64,000 nt of DNA. It comes from Cohnella sp. GbtcB17. GTDB lineage: Bacteria > Bacillota > Bacilli > Paenibacillales > Paenibacillaceae. Location of the stretch: positions 1-64,000 of the forward strand of contig NZ_JAGXJW010000010.1 of assembly GCF_019091135.1 (NCBI RefSeq), given 5' to 3'. Position 1 is the stretch's first letter. Each line of letters starts with the position of its first letter. The notes under the pieces are model-generated. The model was not told where the DNA came from, made no database searches, and saw only the letters and a list, made by a program, of their open reading frames with translations. Shown piece by piece: positions 35,263-42,443 of the stretch. The position numbers and the translations under genes are program-made.

Positions 35263-36774
35263 TCAATACGCGCCTGTGCCTTTGATCACCACAGGTATCG
35301 TTTTTAGCAATATCTTCATCTCAAGCGCAAAGCTCCACCGCTCGATATACTGAATGTCCAGATCGATCCACGATTCGAAGTCCAGATCACTCCTGCCACT
35401 CACTTGCCACAACCCGGTCATCCCGGGCAAGACGTCCATCCTTCGCCAGTGATAGTTGGTGTATTGCGCCACTTCGTCGGGCAAGGGCGGCCTCGGTCCG
35501 ATCAGACTCATATGCCCGCGCAAGACGTTCCACAGCTGAGGCAGCTCATCAAGCGAATACTTGCGAAGCCAGCGTCCGGAGCGCGTCACCCGAGGATCGG
35601 CTTTGAGCTTAAAGGCAGGTCCTCCGCTGACAGCATTCTCCTTGTCCAGCTGCTCTCTCAGACGCTCCGCATCCACGCGCATGGACCGGAATTTGATCAT
35701 CGAGAAAGGGACGCCATTTTTGCCTACTCTCACTTGTTTGAAGAAAACCGGCCCCTTCGAATCCAACTTCGTCCACAATCCCAATGCGAGAAACAGGGGG
35801 GATAGCAGGAGGAGGAGCACCGAGCTGATGAGAATATCGAACAATCGCTTGAGCAGCACATTAATTCCTCTTAACGGCGTCTTCACGATCTCCATATAGG
35901 GCTGGCTGGAATCCGTATGGAAAGCAAAGACGGTAGACATGCGGTCAAACATTTCCGGAATGATGCGGATATCGACATTATACTTGTAAATCGTATGGAG
36001 AATCGACTCGATGACGCTTCTCTCAGAAGGAATCGTGATATACACGACGTCGACATGTTGACTCTGCAGTACCGACTCCAGCTCGGTCGTTTTCCCGATG
36101 ACTTCCGATCCGATCTTATAATCATCCAAGTATCCAACGATTTTATATTTGCTGCGCTTTTCTGCTTCCAGCGTGCTCTGCAGCTCGTTGCCAACTTTGC
36201 CGGCGCCGACGATCAGAATTCGATCCTGCAACAAGCCTCTCTCGTTAAGCTTATGACTCGCGTATTTATACGCGGCGCGCAGCATGACGCCTTCTACTAA
36301 CATCAATACGGCAAAAGTAACAAGCGTTACGCGTGAATATATAAATGTCGTTTTTAGCAGAAACGTGATGCCGATCGACATTAAAAAAGCGTAACAGGTC
36401 GCTTTGGCCGAAAACAACAGATCCTCCGTTAGTCCCCGTTCGCGCTTGCCTGCAAACAAAAAGCCTTGGGAACGCATAAATCCGTGAATCAGCAGCATCA
36501 TACCAAGAAAAAACATATACTTGCCGAATACGTGGACATCATTTGCCCATACGATCGGATTCATCGAATCGACCAAAGGGTAGTCAGGCAGTACCTTCAG
36601 ATACATCAGCAAGTAAAAGGTTAAGACGTAGACACTGTACTCGCACAAGTAGAAGAGCACTTGCGTAATTCTTCTGACCTTGCCGAGCTTAATTCGCTGC
36701 TTGGACGCGTTGCCGACCGCTTTAAATTGCATTTGCGATAATGACTTGGCGCTTGCGATCCGATCGATCTCCAC
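35263..36774 (-). CDS. Polyprenyl-phosphate sugar-1-phosphate transferase, WbaP/WsfP type
   Basis: 503 aa, GTG start 36774 with a modest GGTGA site six bases upstream. Four hydrophobic helices (about residues 37-165), a Rossmann-like domain (ILIVGAGKVGNELQS near 187), a fifth helix (LLKRLFDILISSVLLLLLSP near 310), then the catalytic PGT domain: PVFFKQVRVGKNGVPFSMIKF, the Asp-Glu dyad in YSLDELPQLWNVLRGHMSLI and PGMTGLWQVSGRSDLDF. Starts a lipid-linked glycan with hexose-1-phosphate (Gal or Glc in known members). First gene of the 36.8-16.9 kb run, with an extended -10 promoter just upstream. Confidence 0.9.
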   Translation of the reverse strand: MEIDRIASAKSLSQMQFKAVGNASKQRIKLGKVRRITQVLFYLCEYSVYVLTFYLLMYLKVLPDYPLVDSMNPIVWANDVHVFGKYMFFLGMMLLIHGFMRSQGFLFAGKRERGLTEDLLFSAKATCYAFLMSIGITFLLKTTFIYSRVTLVTFAVLMLVEGVMLRAAYKYASHKLNERGLLQDRILIVGAGKVGNELQSTLEAEKRSKYKIVGYLDDYKIGSEVIGKTTELESVLQSQHVDVVYITIPSERSVIESILHTIYKYNVDIRIIPEMFDRMSTVFAFHTDSSQPYMEIVKTPLRGINVLLKRLFDILISSVLLLLLSPLFLALGLWTKLDSKGPVFFKQVRVGKNGVPFSMIKFRSMRVDAERLREQLDKENAVSGGPAFKLKADPRVTRSGRWLRKYSLDELPQLWNVLRGHMSLIGPRPPLPDEVAQYTNYHWRRMDVLPGMTGLWQVSGRSDLDFESWIDLDIQYIERWSFALEMKILLKTIPVVIKGTGAY

Positions 36775-36808
36775 AATCGTTCACCAACATTCGGGTATAG
36801 ATATCTCT

Positions 36809-36817
36809 ATTTTATCA
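36809..36817 (-). promoter_or_regulatory. Extended -10 promoter of the glycan assembly operon
   Basis: TGATAAAAT on the minus strand combines TGn with a TAAAAT -10 hexamer. The start site would lie near 36802, 28 bases before the GTG of the WsfP-like gene. No clear -35 box, which extended -10 promoters can do without. Confidence 0.5.
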
Positions 36818-36862
36818 CATTTTCCGACAAGCGGGTGGAATTCGTTTTCCAGTTATGTGAAT

Positions 36863-36897
36863 AAAAAACTGCCGGTATTGGATAAATACCGACAGTT
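36863..36897 (-). terminator. Terminator of the 713-aa secreted protein gene
   Basis: Thirteen-pair stem (36867-36879 with 36885-36897, one G-U) followed by UUUUUU. Starts 19 nt after the stop codon and separates this gene from the glycan operon promoter. Confidence 0.85.
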
Positions 36898-36915
36898 TCT
36901 CGTTTGTTGCATTCA

Positions 36916-39057
36916 TTAGCTATTCGTATCGGCAGTCCAATCGTTGGTAATGAACCAATAGTCGATCGACCGTTCTGCGACAAGCTTTTTGGCGCCTTGA
37001 ACGACCTCGTACAATCGGAGTCTGTACTTGAGCGTTCCATCGTATCCCGTGTTGGGATTGGCCTTTTTAATAATCAACTCTTGGTTCGTGCCTGCCTTGA
37101 GCGTTGGAGTCGTGCCATCTCCCTCGATCGTCAGCTCTTGCGACAAATAATTCGTGGCCTTGCCGTCAGATGTATTGATTCCGTCTACTTCGAGTACGAG
37201 CTTGCGATCAGTCGGATACACGTTGTAGGACGTATCTTTATCCAGGTTGTAATCCAGTGTGAGTTGGATATCATCGCCGAGCAAGGTTGGGAACAGCTTA
37301 TTGATCGTAAACTTGTACGGCAAGAGGCTAATATCTTTGAACGTACTATATAGACGCTGCTCTTGTGGCAACCCATAGCTGACTGCGTTGATGAATCCAT
37401 CGGCAGCTGATTTAGCGTCCGTATACTTCGTATCCGTGACGCCTTCGCCAACTATCAACTTTAGGCTGTTTGTATCGTAGTCTTGGGGCACAGAAGCGGT
37501 AAAAGTAAGCAGCGCTTTATTCGATGCATTAACTTGCCCTTCAGCCATTGTCGCGGTTGCAGGGAAAATGTCTCCGTTATCGCTTTTAAACAAGCCCACC
37601 AAACGAACAGGATCGATTGTACGCTTTTCTTCGCTCGTAAGCGTCATTTGTACGGTGAAGATTTTGGTGGTTGTCGTATTGTACACATTAACATTGTTCA
37701 GCGCAGCTGTCATCTTGCTTCCTTCACGATCTATGGACAGGATCTTGTCTGCCGCATAGGTAGGAATTTGAGCCAGATACGAGGTTCCCAACAATTCACC
37801 GAGCTTGGTAACCGTTTTTTCGTCTACTTGGTTGTTTATCACAAGCTTGGCCTTGGCAAAATTAAAATTCGATGGAAGCTTCGCATAAACATCCAAATCG
37901 ACATAGCTGCCTGCGTTAAGACCGAATTGGTTGTTAACGGCGATCGACTTAAAGTCCAGCTTGGTTTTGTCATCCAGGTAGAAATAACCTGAGATCGTAG
38001 GAATCGTAACTGCCGCCGTCGACTTGTTCGTGATCCGAATCCGTGCAGAAAGCACGTCCTGACTGTTCCATGGCTCTCTCAGCAGCGAAGTCAGCTTGTA
38101 TTGGTAGGTACCTTCGGTGCTCGTGTAAGTAAAGTTGTCGGTAGCCGTTGTGGTTGGCGTGCCATTGCTGAAATAGAGATTATACGTACCAACCGGCAGC
38201 GTCACGGGTGACTCTCCACCGCTATCTTTTAAAATCATCAATTTCCAGCCTGTCTTCGGCAATGAAGACGGCACAGTCGCGGTAATGCTCAGTTCCTTGC
38301 TGGTCAACGGCTGGATCGTCAAGTCTTCAGTAACCGAAGGCGTCGCTTCATACATAATGCCGCTTGCCGTTGCGAGGTAGTATTTATACTTGCTCAGCGT
38401 TGCGGCCTTTTTGCCTATATTGTTGTATACAAACTTAACGGTGATGAGTTGGTCATCTCCGGAGGCGGCAATCGAAGACGACGTAACCTTTGAATTCAGT
38501 GTAGTCGTTGCGAAATATAATGATTTGTATGAGCCAGCAGCTACGACATTATTAAAGTTTTTAGGAAACGTGAATTTGCCGACACCTTGTTCGTATCCTG
38601 CCACATTAAAATTAAACTTAACGACTTTAAAAAGGAGATCCGAAAGCTTCGTAGATTCGCCAACGGTTGCATAGAGAGTAATCATGCTTTTCGAATTGGG
38701 AGCCACTTTATTAAGCTTGGCATCCGTGGCGGACGCTTTTAAGGAATAGCTGCTGCCGGACATATTTGATAGTCTAAACCAATAATTTGAAAGGTCCAGC
38801 GCAGCGGAACTGCCGTTATAAATACTTAGCGTAAATGCAGCAAGCTGCCCGCCATCGACTGGCGAGAGTCCTATATCAACGAGGTTAATATAACTTTTGC
38901 TGTTCAAGAAGATCGGCTTAACGACTTGCGAAACTGCCGTTATCTTGGGAACAACCTTATTTGTAGTCGTTGCCGCAGATACCGAAGCAGGCGCTGCAGC
39001 CAACATGATGGCGGTAAGCCCAACCATTACTTTAAACTTCTTGCTAGATCCGTTCAT
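36916..39057 (-). CDS. Secreted multi-repeat beta protein of unknown family
   Basis: 713 aa, ATG 39057 with GGGAGG eight bases upstream. Signal peptide to about residue 28 (FKVMVGLTAIMLAAAPASVS, cleavage near SAA). No SLH domain, LPXTG motif or membrane anchor. I see about five weak tandem repeats of 110-140 residues (about 45-170, 175-300, 310-425, 440-550, 565-705). Each has a strand pattern such as QLAAFTLSIYNGSSAALDLS, then a loop with a small polar residue patch, then PNSKSMITLYATV: an Ig-like or FxLYD-like beta-sandwich layout. Function unknown. Its place between the S-layer gene and the glycan initiator suggests a surface protein that is a glycosylation target or assembly aid. It has its own promoter region and terminator. 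Confidence 0.8.
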   Translation of the reverse strand: MNGSSKKFKVMVGLTAIMLAAAPASVSAATTTNKVVPKITAVSQVVKPIFLNSKSYINLVDIGLSPVDGGQLAAFTLSIYNGSSAALDLSNYWFRLSNMSGSSYSLKASATDAKLNKVAPNSKSMITLYATVGESTKLSDLLFKVVKFNFNVAGYEQGVGKFTFPKNFNNVVAAGSYKSLYFATTTLNSKVTSSSIAASGDDQLITVKFVYNNIGKKAATLSKYKYYLATASGIMYEATPSVTEDLTIQPLTSKELSITATVPSSLPKTGWKLMILKDSGGESPVTLPVGTYNLYFSNGTPTTTATDNFTYTSTEGTYQYKLTSLLREPWNSQDVLSARIRITNKSTAAVTIPTISGYFYLDDKTKLDFKSIAVNNQFGLNAGSYVDLDVYAKLPSNFNFAKAKLVINNQVDEKTVTKLGELLGTSYLAQIPTYAADKILSIDREGSKMTAALNNVNVYNTTTTKIFTVQMTLTSEEKRTIDPVRLVGLFKSDNGDIFPATATMAEGQVNASNKALLTFTASVPQDYDTNSLKLIVGEGVTDTKYTDAKSAADGFINAVSYGLPQEQRLYSTFKDISLLPYKFTINKLFPTLLGDDIQLTLDYNLDKDTSYNVYPTDRKLVLEVDGINTSDGKATNYLSQELTIEGDGTTPTLKAGTNQELIIKKANPNTGYDGTLKYRLRLYEVVQGAKKLVAERSIDYWFITNDWTADTNS

Positions 39058-39088
39058 CCGGCGATCCTCCCTAAACTCTATTGCATTT

Positions 39089-39120
39089 AGTATAGCGCGT
39101 ATACATGAATATTACATGAA
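39089..39120 (-). promoter_or_regulatory. Promoter region of the 713-aa gene with two direct 8-bp repeats
   Basis: A TATACT -10 hexamer (39089-39094) lies ~32 bases from the ATG. Upstream, two copies of TTCATGTA (minus strand; 39102-39109 and 39113-39120) are spaced 11 bp apart, one helical turn, and cover the -35 position where no good -35 hexamer is seen. This looks like an activator-dependent promoter. Confidence 0.45.
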
Positions 39121-39177
39121 CCCCATCTTAACCTACTACTATAGACGACGAATCTAGTCAAAAAGTTGTGATCATAG

Positions 39178-39210
39178 AAAAAAAGAGCAAGCCCGGAGGC
39201 TTGCTCTTTT
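39178..39210 (-). terminator. Strong terminator of the S-layer-like gene
   Basis: Perfect 13-bp stem (39181-39193 with 39198-39210), four-base loop, followed by seven U. It lies 13 nt after the stop codon. Confidence 0.92.
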
Positions 39211-39222
39211 TGTGCCGAGATA

Positions 39223-41877
39223 TTACTTGTTGATCGTAATGTCAGAAGCCGTATTGCCAGCAGAGTCGGCAACATTAGAACCTGCGAACTTAACAGCAAT
39301 CGTTTGGCTCGGAGAGAACTTGCTCGTAGCGGAAGTGATCGTAACGATACCGTTAGTAGCAACTACCGTCAAGCCAGCTTCAGCCGTCGTGCTGCCGTTC
39401 AGGAATACTTCAACGCCAGTTACAGCACCGTTGTTAGCTACAGTTTCGCTAAACGATACATTCAGTTGCTTGTCGGAAACAAGCGTAACCGTTTGTGCAA
39501 CCGGAGCAACATTTTCGTTGAAGTACAACGTTGTGGAGTTCTTATCGGACAGCGTGTTGCCGGAGGTGTCAACAATGTTGTTGACTTTAACTACGCGGGA
39601 ACCCGCAACCGGGAACGTACCAGCAGGAACCTCAGCTACTACAAAGTATTGCGTTCCTTCAAAGTACAGCTTCGAACCAGTCGGAAGAGCTACGCCATTG
39701 ATCGTATACTTGGATACATCCAGGGCGGAAGTAGCCAGTTCACGATTAAATTCAAACTTGATCTTGCTGTTGTTAACAAGCGTAACATTTTTAAGTTCGA
39801 TAATGCCGCTTGTAGAACCAGCAGAGACCGTGAAGGAAGAAGAAGCCTTAGCATTTTTCAGACCAGCTGCATCCTTAGCCAGACCCTCAGGAACAGTGAT
39901 CGTCCACGAGCCAGCACCGACCGAGGTCGATGGCGTTACGCGGATGTAGTAGTTCTCAGTGTCGTCATTGGTGTCGCCATCATTGTTGACATCATAACCA
40001 GCTACTGCGCTAGCCGCAGACCAGTTACCACCGTTAACTACGGAATTAGTATTCGTCCAGGAATAACCGATGCTATTAGCCGTGCTGTTAACCGTTACCG
40101 GCTCGCTGAACTTGATGACGATGTAAGTGCCGTCATAAGAAGCGCTAGCGATCGTTGGAGCAGTCGAATCCTTCGTCAGCGTCAATGCTTGGGAGAAATC
40201 AGCACCCGTGTTGCCAACGAGATCCTTATAGCCCTTAACAACAGCAGTTACGTTAAGGAAGCTATTGCTACCCATCCAGCCTACCGTATAAGTAGCGGAC
40301 AGGTTGTCACTGCTACGTACACCGTCAACCTTGGAAGAAGCATCGGAACCGTTGTAGACGCTACCCGCTGCGCTAACAGCTTCGCTAAACTTAGCAGTAA
40401 TCACGTTGCCATTAACCGTCAAAGAAGTAATCGTCGGTGCTACGTTATCCGTCGGTGCGTTCAGCGTCGTGTTGTAATCGAAACGATTACCAACATTGTC
40501 AGCTCCGCCAACCAGGTAGAAGGAATAGTTCGTACCCAGCGTCAGGTTGTAAACGGTAATGCCCTTAACCCAGCCCAGGGAATCCGTCGTATCAACATTC
40601 GCGCTGTAATATACGGAGCTAGTTACGCCCGTACCGATCGTAGAGCCGTTAATGGAAAGCGTGCCAAGCTTGTCGGCAGGAATGGACTCACTGAAAGAGA
40701 TGGTAGCCGTGTTGCCAGCGTAGCTAACGCCAGTAACCGTAGGTGCTGCCGTATCGTTCAGCAGAATTGCCGTCTTGTACGCCGTCAAAGATTGACCGGA
40801 AGCAGACTTATAGCCGCTCTTCACTTCCAGCTGTGCATAAGTGTTGTTAGCGAAAGGAGCAAACGTATAAGTAACGGTCGTCTTGTCATCGCTAATCGAA
40901 GCAGCCTTAGGAGCAACACCGTTCAGAAGAACATTGCTTGCAGCATTGTTGTTCAGCGCGTAAGTGGCGCCACCAACGGAAATACCTTCTTGAACAGCCT
41001 TGTTGAACTTGATGGCGATTTGCTTGTTATTGACAGCCGTAGCGGACTCAACAACGAAGCCGCCGATCGTAACTTCCTTCGTGACTGCAACAGAAGCCTT
41101 CGTGCCGTCATAAGCAACGACAGTCAGCTTGTAAGTGCCAGGAGTTTGCTTAGCAGTCGTGTACGTGAAAGTCTTGTCGTCCTTCAGCGTAGCAGCAACT
41201 TCAGCAGCCGTACCCAGAGCAACCTTAACACTGTCGGCCGTGTTGACAACCTTACCGGAAACCGTGATCGTGTCGTCGGCGTTAACCGTAGCAGCAACGT
41301 CACTCAGAACCGGCAGGGCTTTGAGTTGGGTTACAACATACGCAACGTCGATCGTTTGACCGCGCGTAGCGTTCGACTTGTAGTTCGAAGGAACAGCCAG
41401 ACCAGCGTTGATGGCAGCTTGGATGTACGGGCCAGCCCATGCGGACGAACCAGCAACAACAGCGCCGTCAACCGGCTTGATGCCAGCGAGGGATACAGCA
41501 ACCTTGATCACTTGCTCAACAGTTACGTTCAGCTTAGGACCAAACTTGCCAGCGCCGATACCGTTAACCAGACCGGCGTCGGAAGCGGATTGGATAGCCG
41601 TGAAGTACCAGTCTTTAACCTTAACGTCAGAGAAAGAAGACGCGGAGTTGACCAGCTTCAGACCGCCAACGCTTGCAACGATCGTCGCGAACTCTGCACG
41701 AGTCAGCGTAGCGTCCAGACGCGGGTTGCCGCTAGGGTCGCCCTTCAGAACGCCTTGATCAACGAACCATTGATACTTTTGAGCTGTAGTCAGCTCAGTT
41801 GTTGCGGCAGATGCCATAGAGGCAAACATGCCGAACACCATAGCCAGAGCTATGAGAAGAGACAAACTTTTCTTCAT
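39223..41877 (-). CDS. S-layer-like protein with N-terminal SLH domains and Ig-like repeats
   Basis: 884 aa from ATG 41877, whose signal peptide MKKSLSLLIALAMVFGMFAS (to SMASA) starts there and has GAGGAGGAG eleven bases upstream. Three SLH domains at about residues 28-205 with the motifs LTRAEFATIV, VTVEQVIKVAV and ATRGQTIDVAY, then about six Ig-like repeats (Big_5/SwmB type, e.g. NGNVITAKFSEAVS, DGTYIVIKFSEPVT) to the end. Consistent, narrow codon choice (GTA/AAC/GCA-rich) suggests high expression, as does the ~200-nt leader and strong terminator. This is the best candidate for the main S-layer protein. A second in-frame ATG at 41949 with its own GAGGGGGTGA site would give a 24-residue N-terminal extension (908 aa). 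Confidence 0.9.
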   Translation of the reverse strand: MKKSLSLLIALAMVFGMFASMASAATTELTTAQKYQWFVDQGVLKGDPSGNPRLDATLTRAEFATIVASVGGLKLVNSASSFSDVKVKDWYFTAIQSASDAGLVNGIGAGKFGPKLNVTVEQVIKVAVSLAGIKPVDGAVVAGSSAWAGPYIQAAINAGLAVPSNYKSNATRGQTIDVAYVVTQLKALPVLSDVAATVNADDTITVSGKVVNTADSVKVALGTAAEVAATLKDDKTFTYTTAKQTPGTYKLTVVAYDGTKASVAVTKEVTIGGFVVESATAVNNKQIAIKFNKAVQEGISVGGATYALNNNAASNVLLNGVAPKAASISDDKTTVTYTFAPFANNTYAQLEVKSGYKSASGQSLTAYKTAILLNDTAAPTVTGVSYAGNTATISFSESIPADKLGTLSINGSTIGTGVTSSVYYSANVDTTDSLGWVKGITVYNLTLGTNYSFYLVGGADNVGNRFDYNTTLNAPTDNVAPTITSLTVNGNVITAKFSEAVSAAGSVYNGSDASSKVDGVRSSDNLSATYTVGWMGSNSFLNVTAVVKGYKDLVGNTGADFSQALTLTKDSTAPTIASASYDGTYIVIKFSEPVTVNSTANSIGYSWTNTNSVVNGGNWSAASAVAGYDVNNDGDTNDDTENYYIRVTPSTSVGAGSWTITVPEGLAKDAAGLKNAKASSSFTVSAGSTSGIIELKNVTLVNNSKIKFEFNRELATSALDVSKYTINGVALPTGSKLYFEGTQYFVVAEVPAGTFPVAGSRVVKVNNIVDTSGNTLSDKNSTTLYFNENVAPVAQTVTLVSDKQLNVSFSETVANNGAVTGVEVFLNGSTTAEAGLTVVATNGIVTITSATSKFSPSQTIAVKFAGSNVADSAGNTASDITINK

Positions 41878-42083
41878 AACCTTTTTTTCTCCTCCTCGGA
41901 AAGGACTCTGTAATGTTTGTGTGGAAGATTTGTAGCTCGATTCTCTCATCGGTGTGTCACCCCCTCTCCGGAGTTGAGCGTTGTCTATAATTGATGTCTG
42001 CACCATGTCTATTGGAGTAGAAGCATGTCGCAGAAACTCGTAAACAAGCAGAAAATGGCCAGGGTAATAATGCCACTTTGATC

Positions 42084-42112
42084 ATTATACATGCGAGCAA
42101 TCCCAGCGTAAA
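42084..42112 (-). promoter_or_regulatory. Sigma-A promoter of the S-layer-like gene
   Basis: TTTACG (42107-42112), 17 bases, consensus TATAAT (42084-42089) on the minus strand. Predicted start near 42077 gives a ~200-nt 5' leader. The 42007-42443 intergenic stretch otherwise holds no gene; it contains this promoter, the repeat at 42142-42153 and the terminator at 42406-42435. Confidence 0.65.
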
Positions 42113-42141
42113 GAGAATTCTTGGAAAAGCTAGCATGCCTC

Positions 42142-42153
42142 ATGACTTAAGTC
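42142..42153. repeat. GACTTAAGTC palindrome upstream of the S-layer promoter, with a second copy of ATGACTTAAG at 42313-42322
   Basis: A perfect 10-bp palindrome (42144-42153) lies ~32 bp upstream of the -35 box. The overlapping 10-mer ATGACTTAAG recurs 171 bp further upstream. Candidate regulator sites; no regulator known. Confidence 0.35.
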
Positions 42154-42405
42154 CCTCTTGAAAGTCACATGATGTTAGACGCGGTTCGCCATGAAAAGTT
42201 GCGTTTGAATCCAAATTTTTTAATCTAATTTTTTCCGGATTTGTCCTGACTACTTTTACACGATTTTACCGGCTTCCAATCATGATCGTCTTTCGATCTC
42301 AACCTTCTATGTATGACTTAAGACTTCCATAGTATAGCCTAAGGCCTTGGCGCCGTCATTGCCAAAAGTTTTCCTCCAGCGCACAATTCTATGAAATATG
42401 AGAAA

Positions 42406-42435
42406 CGGGAGCCCCCGCCATAGCGGTGACTCCCG
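42406..42435 (-). terminator. Terminator-like hairpin after the 1247-aa SLH gene
   Basis: CGGGAG/CTCCCG outer stem with GC inner pairs (CCGC/GCGG) and an internal mismatch, 8 nt after the stop, followed on the minus strand by UUUCUCAUAUUUC. Weak U run. Confidence 0.55.
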
Positions 42436-42443
42436 ACCGGGCA

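Noticed and set aside
36781..36800. GGGTAT on the plus strand as a sigma-B -10
   Set aside because: No plus-strand gene follows and no matching -35 box is present.
39304..41913. 869-codon open frame on the plus strand
   Set aside because: Antisense to the SLH S-layer-like gene; Arg/Ser-rich, no motif. Shadow produced by the narrow codon choice of the real gene.
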